A stretch of DNA of 6,894 nt from Alphaproteobacteria bacterium (lineage in GTDB: Bacteria > Pseudomonadota > Alphaproteobacteria > Rhizobiales > Xanthobacteraceae), in the NCBI GenBank assembly GCA_005884465.1, contig VAZH01000126.1:1-6894 (forward strand). The letters run 5' to 3'. Within the stretch, counting starts at the first letter, position 1. Every line of letters starts with the position of its first letter. Below the pieces are notes generated by a model. That model had not been told where the DNA came from. It saw only the letters and a list, made by a program, of their open reading frames with translations, and searched no databases. Positions 1 through 6,026 of this stretch are shown one piece after another. The position numbers and the translations under genes are program-made.

Positions 1-51
1 GCGATCCTCACCTGCATCTATCTCAACGACGCCATTCATCCGGGACACTAA
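1..51 (+). CDS. atpB: ATP synthase F0 subunit a, C-terminal end (partial)
   Basis: Only the last 16 codons and the TAA stop are in the window; the frame enters from the left edge. The peptide [16 protein letters not shown] is the usual C-terminus of subunit a in Bradyrhizobium and Rhodopseudomonas relatives. Subunit a forms the proton half-channels beside the c ring in the inner membrane. Its place just before atpE matches the standard order a-c-b'-b of alphaproteobacterial F0 operons. The essential channel arginine lies outside the window and cannot be checked. Identification rests on this short tail plus the gene order. Confidence 0.85.
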   Translation, partial: AILTCIYLNDAIHPGH

Positions 52-61
52 ACGGTCCCGG
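40..61 (+). promoter_or_regulatory. Stem-loop across the atpB stop codon, atpB-atpE gap
   Basis: CCGGGAC (40-46) pairs perfectly with GTCCCGG (55-61) around an 8-base loop that contains the atpB TAA stop. No T-run follows, so it is not a normal intrinsic terminator. In many operons subunit c needs much more translation than its neighbours, and structures or processing sites in the atpB-atpE gap can contribute to this. That role here is inference. A 7-bp stem in GC-rich DNA can arise by chance. Confidence 0.3.
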
Positions 62-106
62 GAATTCCCACCCACCCTTCGTCTTTCTTTCCTCAAGGAG
101 CTAAAA

Positions 107-337
107 ATGGAACCGGCAGCAGCAAAACTTATCGGCGCGGGCATCGCGTGCATCGGCATGGGCGGTGCGGGCGTCGGCGTGGGCGTCATCTTCGGCAACT
201 ACCTCGCCGCCGCGGTGCGCAATCCGTCCGCCGCCCAGGGCCAGTTCGGCAACCTGATCTTCGGCTTCGCCGTGACCGAAGCGCTCGGCATCTTCTCGCT
301 GCTGATCGCGTTGCTCCTGCTGTTCGTTCCGCTCTGA
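107..337 (+). CDS. atpE: ATP synthase F0 subunit c (proteolipid)
   Basis: This 76-residue protein is the c-ring subunit that carries protons through F0 and turns rotation into ATP synthesis in F1. It is a hairpin of two membrane helices, about residues 8-30 and 50-74. Helix 1 has the glycine-rich packing stretch (G17, G19, G20, G22, G24, G26). The polar loop contains R38-N39-P40. Helix 2 carries the proton-binding carboxylate E58 in [10 protein letters not shown]. There is no glutamine at the helix-1 position used by Na+-coupled rings (glycine there), so proton coupling is expected. Length and sequence fit the alphaproteobacterial family. A strong AAGGAG at 95-100 lies 6 bases before the ATG, fitting the high copy number of c per complex. 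atpF2 follows after 60 bases. Confidence 0.97.
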   Translation: MEPAAAKLIGAGIACIGMGGAGVGVGVIFGNYLAAAVRNPSAAQGQFGNLIFGFAVTEALGIFSLLIALLLLFVPL

Positions 338-397
338 GCGGCACCCCTTCGCGCCGCCGCTTCCGGGGGACGCGCATGACAGCAACAGGAGAACTCC

Positions 398-961
398 ATG
401 GCTGAGAGTCATGGCGAAGCAAAAGGCCAGAAGACCGGCGCTCACACCGAAGCCGATGGCGGTCACGGCGGAGCATTTCCTCCGTTCGATTCCTCCACCT
501 TCGCTTCGCAACTGGTGTCGCTGGTGATCGCCTTCGTCGCGCTCTACCTGATCGTGTCGCGTATCGCGCTGCCGCGGGTCGGCAGCGTGATCGATGCACG
601 CCAGAACGTGATCGAAGGGGATCTGGCCGAGGCGCAGAAGCTGAAGGACGAATCCGACGCTGCGCTGAAGGCCTATGAAAACGAACTGGCTGCGGCGCGT
701 GCCCGCGCGCACGCGATCAGCGCCGAGACCCGCGAAAAGCTCAACGCGGCCTCCGAGGCCGAGCGCAAGACGCTGGAAGAGCGTTTGACGCACAAGCTCA
801 TCGAGGCCGAAAAGACCATCGCTGCGACGCGCGAGGCGGCGATGAGCAACGTCCGCAGCATTGCCGCGGAGGCGGCCGCCGCGATCGTGCAGCGGCTCAC
901 CGGCGTGTTGCCCGACGGCAAGACGACTGAGCGCGCCGTTGACACCTCCTTGAAGGGATAG
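398..961 (+). CDS. atpF2: ATP synthase F0 subunit b' (second b-type stalk subunit)
   Basis: This 187-residue protein is the b' partner of subunit b; the pair forms the peripheral stalk that stops F1 from turning with the rotor. Residues 1-30 are a flexible Gly/His/Ala-rich extension. A single membrane helix spans about 37-56, and from about 62 the chain is a long charged, alanine-rich coiled coil reaching F1 (for example [20 protein letters not shown]). A separate b' is typical of phototrophs, cyanobacteria and alphaproteobacteria. AGGAGA at 387-392 sits 5 bases before the ATG. The TAG stop shares its G with a GTG that opens the atpF frame, so translation is tightly coupled. The gene is also named atpG in some genomes, not to be confused with the gamma subunit. 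Confidence 0.95.
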   Translation: MAESHGEAKGQKTGAHTEADGGHGGAFPPFDSSTFASQLVSLVIAFVALYLIVSRIALPRVGSVIDARQNVIEGDLAEAQKLKDESDAALKAYENELAAARARAHAISAETREKLNAASEAERKTLEERLTHKLIEAEKTIAATREAAMSNVRSIAAEAAAAIVQRLTGVLPDGKTTERAVDTSLKG

Positions 962-966
962 TGCCG

Positions 967-1452
967 ATGTTCTTCGAACCGGAATTCTGGGTCGCCGTCG
1001 CGTTCGTTATCCTGATGGGCCTGTTCGCCTATTTAGGCGTCCATCGCACCGTGCTGCAGACGCTGGATCGTCGCAGCGAGCGCATCAAGGCCGAACTCGA
1101 CGATGCGCGCCGCCTCAAGGAAGAGGCTGCCAAGGTGCTCGCGGAATATGAGGCGCGTCGCGCCAGCGCGGAACGCGAGGCCGAGGACATCATTGCCAAC
1201 GCAAGAGCCGAAGCCGAGCGCATTGCCGGCGAAGCCAAGGCCAAGATCGAGGATTTTGTCGCGCGGCGCACCAAGACCGCCGAGGGCAAGATCGCGCTGG
1301 CCGAAGCCCAGGCGCTGGCCGATGTCCGCGCGGCCGCCGCCGACGCCGCGGTCGCTGCCGCTTCCACCATCCTGTCGCAATCGGTGAAGGGCGAGATCGC
1401 CGACGAGCTCCTGGCCAAAGGCATCGCGGAAGTCCGCGCGAAGCTGAACTGA
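967..1452 (+). CDS. atpF: ATP synthase F0 subunit b
   Basis: This 161-residue protein has one membrane helix near the N-terminus (about residues 6-25, after FFEPEFW) and a long alanine/charge-rich coiled coil to the C-terminus. It pairs with b' as the stator stalk. The family start is usually just before FF(D/E)PEFWV. Two starts are possible: GTG at 961, overlapping the b' stop, and ATG at 967. The AAGGGA at 953-958 is 8 bases before the ATG but only 2 before the GTG, so I chose the ATG; the GTG would add two residues. No F1 genes follow, as expected in this group, where the F1 genes atpHAGDC lie in another operon. The next genes downstream are convergent. Confidence 0.95.
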   Translation: MFFEPEFWVAVAFVILMGLFAYLGVHRTVLQTLDRRSERIKAELDDARRLKEEAAKVLAEYEARRASAEREAEDIIANARAEAERIAGEAKAKIEDFVARRTKTAEGKIALAEAQALADVRAAAADAAVAAASTILSQSVKGEIADELLAKGIAEVRAKLN

Positions 1453-1460
1453 GGCCTTCC

Positions 1461-1567
1461 GTCATGTCCGGTGACAAGCTCCAGCGGGGCATCCAGTACG
1501 CCTCGGTTTCTCGAATCAATCGCTGACGCCTGTGATTACTGGATCACCCGCCTTCGCGGGTGATGAC
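1461..1567. repeat. Palindromic intergenic repeat between convergent genes
   Basis: The gap between atpF and the convergent exported-protein gene holds nested inverted repeats: GTCAT (1461-1465) with ATGAC (1563-1567), ATCCAGTA (1491-1498) with TACTGGAT (1537-1544), and a perfect 9-bp hairpin ATCACCCGC (1543-1551) with GCGGGTGAT (1556-1564) around a CTTC loop. The arrangement and wording (GCATCCAGTACGCC, then TACTGGATCACCCGC, then GCGGGTGATGACA) match a dispersed intergenic element I remember from many places in Bradyrhizobium genomes, where it often gives spurious ORFs. No T-tract follows on either strand. It may still help transcription ending or mRNA stability. Copy number cannot be judged from one window. 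Confidence 0.6.
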
Positions 1568-1583
1568 AACTACCTTTCGCCAT

Positions 1584-2240
1584 CTACTTCTTCTTCGCCG
1601 CTTTCGGCTTGGGCTCCGGTTTCAGCGCCTGCGGATCGAAGCCGATATAGAAGATGTAGGAATCGCCGGCCGCGCCAAGCGGCACCGGATAAACCATGTC
1701 CTCGGCAACCAGGGCAAACGGGACGTTGCCGTCCTCCGACATCGATACCGTCGTCCGGTAGACTTTGGTGGCGATCGTCTTCTCCTGCACGCCGCCTTGC
1801 ACCACCGCGACGCGAAGCGGGATTTCGACCGTGGAAGGGGCGCCCGCCGGACCGGCAATGACGCGGCCTTGAATGCCGATCCGCGCGGTGATCTGGTCAC
1901 CGTTCTTCGTACAATCGCGCGCGGTTCGCGTGATTGTGGCCTGAACCCGCAGATCGTTGCCGACCGGCTGCTTGCCCGGCGCGGCCACCGCATAGGTAGA
2001 CGCGCCGGCGCGAATGCTGACCGGGGGACAGGTCAGGTCGGTCTCGCCTTCGGGAGCCGCCTCGGCGGGTTGTTCCGGCCTGACGCCAAAAAGACTCTTG
2101 AAGCGATCGCCAAGCGACTGCGAGGACGCCGGCGCGGCAAACATGCCGAAACCTGTTGCGAATGCGACCGCGGCCAAAATCGCGATCCTGCGACACCTGC
2201 CAAACCCGGCAGCCCCCATGATCACATACTTGTCACCCAT
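1584..2240 (-). CDS. Exported protein of unknown function
   Basis: I do not recognise a named family for this 218-residue protein. The N-terminus has basic residues (RCRR, 15-18), a hydrophobic stretch (about 19-36) and a small-residue region APASSQS (36-42) fitting signal peptidase I cleavage, so it is probably periplasmic; no lipobox is seen. The mature part has a Pro/Glu-rich linker, then TCPPVSIRAGASTY (70-83) and a second cysteine in ARDC (110), a possible disulfide pair. The rest looks like a beta-rich domain, and the tail is Lys/Pro-rich (KPEPKPKAAKKK). An ATG at 2267 would add nine residues, but AAGGA at 2247-2251 lies 6 bases before the ATG at 2240, so I chose that. It is convergent with atpF and lies 101 bases after the acetyltransferase gene. 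Confidence 0.85.
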   Translation of the reverse strand: MGDKYVIMGAAGFGRCRRIAILAAVAFATGFGMFAAPASSQSLGDRFKSLFGVRPEQPAEAAPEGETDLTCPPVSIRAGASTYAVAAPGKQPVGNDLRVQATITRTARDCTKNGDQITARIGIQGRVIAGPAGAPSTVEIPLRVAVVQGGVQEKTIATKVYRTTVSMSEDGNVPFALVAEDMVYPVPLGAAGDSYIFYIGFDPQALKPEPKPKAAKKK

Positions 2241-2292
2241 TCGACGTCCTTGGCATCCCCGGGTCATCCGACCCTCATCCCCTTGGGGCCGC

Positions 2293-2322
2293 GTTATAAC
2301 AGCGCAATGGCGGCGAACCCAA
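2293..2322 (-). promoter_or_regulatory. Possible promoter for the exported-protein gene
   Basis: Reading the minus strand, TTGGGT (2317-2322) and TATAAC (2293-2298) are 18 bases apart, resembling a housekeeping sigma promoter. They lie in the 101-base gap between the acetyltransferase stop and the exported-protein start and would give a leader of roughly 45 bases. The -10 half is good and the -35 half is only fair. The site would let this gene be transcribed apart from thrC. Confidence 0.35.
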
Positions 2323-2341
2323 GGCGCAGGAAAACGCAGTG

Positions 2342-2929
2342 TTAGCCGCGAAAATCCTCATGCAGCAGGCCGAACAGCAGATGGTCCTGCCAGACGCCGT
2401 TGATGCAGAGATAGCGCCGCGCCAGGCCCTCGCGGCTGAAGCCGCATTTTTCCAGCACCCGGATCGACGCCGTATTGGAGGGGATGCAGGCGGCCTCGAT
2501 GCGGTGAAGATTGAGCTCGCCGAACAGCGACGGCAGCAATACGCGCAGCGCCGACGTCATGTAGCCGCGATGCGCATGCGGCTCTCCGACCCAGTACCCG
2601 ATGGTGCCGGCCTGCACGATGCCGCGGCGGACGTTCGCCAGCGTGATGCCGCCGATCATCGCGCCATCCGATTCGCGGAATACGATGAACGGATAGGATC
2701 TGTCGGCGGCGATGTCTTCGGCATAGCGGCGCAACCGCCGCCGGAAGCCGGCGCGGCTCAGGTCGTCCGATGGCCAGATCGGCTCCCATGGCGTCAGGTA
2801 TTCCCGGCTGGATTCGCGCAAATGCGCCCATTGCAGAAAATCGGCCATCTGCGGGGCGCGCAGCAAAAGGCCATGGCCGCGCGGGGCAAGCGCGGCCGGC
2901 CCGCTGGATGGCAATCGAAACAGGGCCAT
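2342..2929 (-). CDS. GNAT family N-acetyltransferase, RimJ-type
   Basis: This 195-residue protein belongs to the RimJ/RimL branch of GNAT acetyltransferases, which move an acetyl group from acetyl-CoA to an amino group, often a protein N-terminus. The acetyl-CoA loop region is IGYWVGEPHAHRGYMTSAL (110-128), a somewhat loose version of the R/Q-x-x-G-x-G/A motif. The characteristic C-terminal block runs from LNLHRIEAACIP (139-150) through N152 and VLEKCGF (158-164) to the EG at 167-168. The substrate is unknown; family members acting on ribosomal proteins do not establish that role here. A TTG six bases upstream (2935) is in frame, but AGGGAG at 2938-2943 is 8 bases from the ATG and only 2 from the TTG. 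It lies 47 bases after the M16 peptidase gene and probably shares its transcript. Confidence 0.92.
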   Translation of the reverse strand: MALFRLPSSGPAALAPRGHGLLLRAPQMADFLQWAHLRESSREYLTPWEPIWPSDDLSRAGFRRRLRRYAEDIAADRSYPFIVFRESDGAMIGGITLANVRRGIVQAGTIGYWVGEPHAHRGYMTSALRVLLPSLFGELNLHRIEAACIPSNTASIRVLEKCGFSREGLARRYLCINGVWQDHLLFGLLHEDFRG

Positions 2930-2976
2930 GTGCAATACTCCCTGATGCCCGAACCCGCTTCAGTGCGCCGCAGTCC

Positions 2977-4266
2977 TCAATGAAGGCGCGCCTTGACCTT
3001 CGCCCGGGTCAATCCTTCCGCAAAAGCCACCGCCGTGTCCAGACCCCTTCCGCTGCCAAGGGCAACCACCGCGGGGCGGCTGCGCGACAACAGCCCCCGC
3101 GCCGCGTTCCGGGTCGATTCCACGCTGACCGCATCGATCCTGGCGACCAGCTCTTCCACCGTCAGCGGGCGCCCATAGGCCAGCACGTGACGCGCCAGCT
3201 GTTCGGCGCGCGAACTGCAGCTTTCCAGCGCCATCAACAGCCCGGCCTTCATCTGCGCCTTGGCGCGCGCAATCTCGGCCTCGGTCAACGTCTCGACGGC
3301 GTCGTTGATGACATCGACGATCACCTCCATCATTTCGGGCGCATCGCCCGGGTCGGTGCCGGTATAGAGCCCGAAGAACCCAGTGTCGGTGTAGGGCGCA
3401 TGAAAGGCGTAGATCGAGTAGCACAATCCGCGCTTCTCACGCACTTCCTGGAACAGCCGCGACGACATCCCGCCGCCGAGCGTGTTGGTGAAAACCTGCA
3501 AGGAGAACAGCGACAGGTCGGTTTGCGGCACCCCCTCAAGCGCCAGGGTCAGATGCGCCTGTTCGAGCTCGCGATGCACCACGCGGGAGCCGCCCTTGCC
3601 GAACATCGCGGCTTGTGGCTTCGGTGCAGGCGTAGCATCGAAGCTTGCGAACCGCCGCGTCACTTCCTCGACGACGCGCTTGTGATCGACCGCGCCGGCC
3701 GCCGCCACCACCATGTCCGGGCCGCGGTAATGGGTGGCGAGATAGCCGCGCAGCATGTCGCGGTCAAATCTCTTCAGCGTCTTTGCCGTCCCCAGCAACG
3801 AGCGCCCCATCGGCTGATCCGGATAACACAGCTCGTTGAGATGTTCGAACACCACGTCGTCGGGCGTATCCTGCGCCGCGCCGATCTCCTGCACGATGAC
3901 GCTCTTTTCGCGCTCCAGCTCGTCCGGCACGAAGGACGGATTGGCGAGAATGTCGGAGAGCACGTCGAGCGCCAGCGGCACGTCGGCCTTCATCACCCGC
4001 GCATAATAGGCGGTGGTTTCGGTCGAGGTGCCGGCGTTGAGGTCGCCGCCGACCGCCTCGATCTCCTCGACGATTTCGCGCGAGGTGCGCCGCGTGGTTC
4101 CCTTGAAAGCCATGTGTTCGAGCAAATGTGAGATGCCGTGCTCGTTCGGCTTTTCGTCGCGGCCGCCGACGCCGGCCCACACCCCGAGCGCCGCGGTTTC
4201 GAGATGCGGCATGCTGTCGGTGATGACGGTGAGGCCGGAGGGCAGCTTGCTGACATCGACGCTCAT
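2977..4266 (-). CDS. M16 family zinc metallopeptidase (processing-peptidase-like)
   Basis: This 429-residue protein is a one-chain M16B peptidase related to the mitochondrial processing peptidase beta subunit. The inverted zinc motif is complete: H47-L-L-E50-H51, followed after 76 residues by the third ligand E127 (VIVQE, 123-127), the spacing expected for the family; E50 is the catalytic base. The second half has the glycine-rich loop LGGGMSSRLF (263-272) and the REKRGLCYSIY region (276-286), whose Arg/Tyr residues bind substrate in relatives. It should therefore be active and not a degenerate alpha-type subunit. No signal peptide is visible, so a cytoplasmic site is likely. Its ATG overlaps the thrC TGA (ATGA, 4263-4266), and AAGGAG at 4274-4279 lies 7 bases upstream inside thrC. 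Its substrate is unknown. Confidence 0.95.
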   Translation of the reverse strand: MSVDVSKLPSGLTVITDSMPHLETAALGVWAGVGGRDEKPNEHGISHLLEHMAFKGTTRRTSREIVEEIEAVGGDLNAGTSTETTAYYARVMKADVPLALDVLSDILANPSFVPDELEREKSVIVQEIGAAQDTPDDVVFEHLNELCYPDQPMGRSLLGTAKTLKRFDRDMLRGYLATHYRGPDMVVAAAGAVDHKRVVEEVTRRFASFDATPAPKPQAAMFGKGGSRVVHRELEQAHLTLALEGVPQTDLSLFSLQVFTNTLGGGMSSRLFQEVREKRGLCYSIYAFHAPYTDTGFFGLYTGTDPGDAPEMMEVIVDVINDAVETLTEAEIARAKAQMKAGLLMALESCSSRAEQLARHVLAYGRPLTVEELVARIDAVSVESTRNAARGLLSRSRPAVVALGSGRGLDTAVAFAEGLTRAKVKARLH

Positions 4267-5681
4267 CCGGCAACTCCTTGCTTCGCGGCCCGGCTGACCG
4301 AGCGCACGAATCGCTCGACTTCGACCTGATCGTTGTTCATGACCTTGATGTGCTCGGGCCTGGTCGTCAGCTCCTCGAGCCAGGCCGGCAGCTCGGGGCG
4401 TACGCCGCAGGCGGCCTTTACCGCATCGGGAAATTTAGCGGCATGCGCTGTTGACAGCACGATGTTGGGAATCTTCGAATCCGAAATGTCGCGATCCGCC
4501 ACCGCCAGCGCCACCGCGGTATGCGGATCGACGAGATCGCCGGCCTCGCGCCAGGCGGCGCGGATCGCAGCACTGGTTTCGGTCTCATCCGCCCGCCCGG
4601 CGTCGAATTCCTCGCGGATCGCCGCCAGCACCGCGTCGGGCAGCACGAAGCGTCCGGACTGTTTCAGCGACTCCATCAGCCGGCGAACGGTGCCGGCGTC
4701 GCGGCGGCTCGCCTCGAACAATAGCCGCTCGAAATTCGACGAGACCTGGATATCCATCGACGGTGACGCGGTGGCGTGAACTTCGCGCACTTCGTAGATG
4801 CCGGTTTTAAGCGTGCGCGGCAGGATGTCGTTGACATTGGCGGCGATCCGCAGCCACCGGATCGGCAGCCCCATGCGCTTGGCGACGAAGCCCGCAAAAA
4901 TATCGCCGAAATTCCCCGTCGGCACTGTGAAGTCCACCGTCCGCGCCGGCGCGCCAAGCGCGACCGCCGACGTAAAATAATACACCACCTGGGCCACGAT
5001 CCGCGCCCAATTGATCGAATTGACGCCTGAGAGCGAGACCTCGTCGCGAAAATCGTGATGATTGAAGAGCCCCTTCACAATCGCCTGGCAATCATCAAAA
5101 GTGCCTTCGATGGCGAGCGCGTGAACGTTGGCTGCGCCCGTAGTCGTCATCATCCGCCGCTGCACGTCGGAAATCCGGCCGTTCGGAAACAGCACGATCA
5201 GATCGACATTGTCGAGACCTGCAAAGGCATCGACCGCGGCGCCCCCGGTATCGCCTGATGTCGCGACCACAATGGTGGTGTGCCTGGCGCGCTGCGCCAG
5301 CACATGGTCCATCAGCCGCGAGATCAGCTGCATCGCCACGTCCTTGAAGGCCAGGGTCGGGCCGTGAAACAGCTCGAGCAGGAATTGATGGGGACCGATC
5401 TGGCGGAGCGGAACCACCGCGGGGTGGCGGAAGGTGGCGTAGGCTTCATTGGCCATGCGGCCGAGATCGGCATCGGCAATCTCGTCGCCGACAAACGGGC
5501 GGATCACATCGACGGCGACTTCCCAATACGGCCGGCCGAAAAATCCGGCGATGGTTTCGGGCGAAAGCTGCGGCCAGGTTTCGGGCACATAGAGGCCGCC
5601 GTCGCGGGCGAGCCCGGTCAGCATCACGTCGCAAAAGCTTAAGGTGGGGGCCTCCCCCCGCGTCGAGATGTACCGCGTCAA
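4263..5681 (-). CDS. thrC: Threonine synthase
   Basis: This 472-residue cytoplasmic PLP enzyme converts O-phospho-L-homoserine to L-threonine, the last step of threonine synthesis. The N-terminus TRYISTRGEAPTLSF is typical of the family. K113 in TLAFKDVAMQ is the expected PLP Schiff-base lysine. ATSGDTGGAAV (140-150) and PTGNFGD (254-260) are the cofactor- and phosphate-binding loops, and STAHAAKFPDAV (410-421) is the conserved C-terminal signature. The length fits the E. coli-like class. The start is TTG at 5681, placed by homology and by GGAGGG at 5686-5691. The frame stays open upstream to an ATG at 5846, but those 55 extra residues do not look like the family. The gene is first in a unit with the M16 peptidase, overlapping it by 4 bases. 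Confidence 0.96.
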   Translation of the reverse strand: MTRYISTRGEAPTLSFCDVMLTGLARDGGLYVPETWPQLSPETIAGFFGRPYWEVAVDVIRPFVGDEIADADLGRMANEAYATFRHPAVVPLRQIGPHQFLLELFHGPTLAFKDVAMQLISRLMDHVLAQRARHTTIVVATSGDTGGAAVDAFAGLDNVDLIVLFPNGRISDVQRRMMTTTGAANVHALAIEGTFDDCQAIVKGLFNHHDFRDEVSLSGVNSINWARIVAQVVYYFTSAVALGAPARTVDFTVPTGNFGDIFAGFVAKRMGLPIRWLRIAANVNDILPRTLKTGIYEVREVHATASPSMDIQVSSNFERLLFEASRRDAGTVRRLMESLKQSGRFVLPDAVLAAIREEFDAGRADETETSAAIRAAWREAGDLVDPHTAVALAVADRDISDSKIPNIVLSTAHAAKFPDAVKAACGVRPELPAWLEELTTRPEHIKVMNNDQVEVERFVRSVSRAAKQGVAG

Positions 5682-5685
5682 ACCG

Positions 5686-5691
5686 CCCTCC
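5686..5691 (-). promoter_or_regulatory. Ribosome binding site that fixes the thrC TTG start
   Basis: On the minus strand GGAGGG lies 4 bases before the TTG at 5681 (5 bases counted from GGAGG). It is close to a full anti-16S match, which may make up for the weak start codon. Its first base is also the last base of the hairpin at 5691-5720, so folding could affect ribosome access. Confidence 0.7.
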
Positions 5692-5720
5692 AAAGGCTTG
5701 GGCTGCGGCCTAAGCCTTTG
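5691..5720 (-). promoter_or_regulatory. Hairpin in the thrC leader, abutting the ribosome binding site
   Basis: The arms CAAAGGCTTGGGC (5691-5703) and GCCTAAGCCTTTG (5708-5720), in + strand spelling, pair over 13 positions with one exception (5700 with 5711, an A-C mismatch in the thrC transcript) around a 4-base loop. In the thrC mRNA the stem ends where GGAGGG begins. No T-run follows on either strand, so it is not an intrinsic terminator. It could protect the 5' end of the mRNA or modulate initiation; both ideas are inference. Confidence 0.5.
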
Positions 5721-5727
5721 ATATTGA

Positions 5728-5756
5728 TAGATAATCCAAGTATGCCGATGGCAAAG
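5728..5756 (-). promoter_or_regulatory. Possible thrC promoter
   Basis: On the minus strand CTTTGC (5751-5756) and TATCTA (5728-5733) are 17 bases apart in a locally AT-rich stretch just upstream of thrC. Transcription would start near 5721, so the mRNA would begin with the hairpin at 5691-5720 and have a leader of about 40 bases. Both hexamers are imperfect, and position relative to the gene is the main support. Confidence 0.3.
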
Positions 5757-5855
5757 CCGCGCGGCACCATAAAGCGTTTTCGGGACAATGGGAAATGCCG
5801 CTACGGCCAAAAAGATCATGATGCGTGGCGCTCTATCCCTGTGCACGCGCCAATT

Positions 5856-6008
5856 TCAGATGCGAGTCCGCGCCGCCCGCGGCGCGATGCGCCCGAGCTT
5901 TGCAAAAAACCGTTCGCCCAGGAAAATAGGCAGCGTGTACTCAATGGCGCGCATTCCGTGCTCAAATTCGCACCGCAATCCACCCGCGGTGAAGGCCGGG
6001 TACTCCAT
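5856..6008 (-). CDS. Possible 50-residue small ORF, doubtful
   Basis: An ATG at 6008 opens 50 codons ending at TGA (5856-5858), in the same frame as the P460 gene and starting 18 bases after its stop. The peptide begins MEYPAFTAGG and includes EYTLPIFLGERFFAKLGRIA (residues 23-42). I see no ribosome binding site, and the C-terminal half is the reverse reading of the suspected repeat at 5861-5925. A chance frame through a repeat is the more likely explanation. It is listed because it stays open right after a real gene and has a fairly protein-like composition in its first half. Confidence 0.15.
   Translation of the reverse strand: MEYPAFTAGGLRCEFEHGMRAIEYTLPIFLGERFFAKLGRIAPRAARTRI
5861..5925. 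repeat. Probable fragment of a dispersed intergenic repeat
   Basis: The + strand translation contains RVRAARGAMRPSFAK followed by a basic, proline-containing stretch. From memory, RGA-RPSFAK phrases occur in many spurious small proteins of Bradyrhizobium that come from a dispersed intergenic repeat. Here the match seems to fade after the GTTCGCCC at about 5912-5919, so this would be a truncated copy. The boundaries are approximate and the assignment rests on recall. Confidence 0.35.
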
Positions 6009-6026
6009 GTCGGGGGCCCGCGCGGT

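Larger units (their letters stand above)
5757..6026. other. Intergenic region between thrC and the P460 gene
   Basis: Apart from the thrC promoter and leader signals to its left, this stretch holds no gene I can support. Open frames on both strands give arginine-rich, low-similarity peptides without convincing ribosome binding sites. It contains an 8-bp inverted repeat, CGCGCCGC (5869-5876) with GCGGCGCG (5879-5886), and what looks like a fragment of a dispersed Bradyrhizobium repeat. No terminator with a T-run is visible after the P460 gene. Confidence 0.5.

Noticed and set aside
338..361. Small GC-rich inverted repeat after atpE (AGCGGC with GCCGCT)
   Set aside because: A 6-bp stem with a 13-base loop in GC-rich DNA is weak and has competing pairings.
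101..793. A 230-codon minus-strand frame over atpE and atpF2
   Set aside because: It is a shadow of two firmly identified ATP synthase genes.
1543..1564. Intrinsic terminator for the atp operon
   Set aside because: The hairpin is strong but no T-run follows on either strand; it is better described as part of the palindromic repeat.
1560..2345. A 261-codon + strand open frame
   Set aside because: It is antisense to the exported-protein gene and very rich in Arg/Asp/Gly, with no ribosome site or recognisable domain.
2930..2935. TTG start at 2935 for the acetyltransferase
   Set aside because: The ribosome site is only 2 bases from it but 8 bases from the ATG at 2929.
2770..4131. A 453-codon + strand open frame
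   Set aside because: It is antisense to the M16 peptidase and part of the acetyltransferase, has an Arg/His-rich composition and no family features; long shadow frames are common at this GC content.
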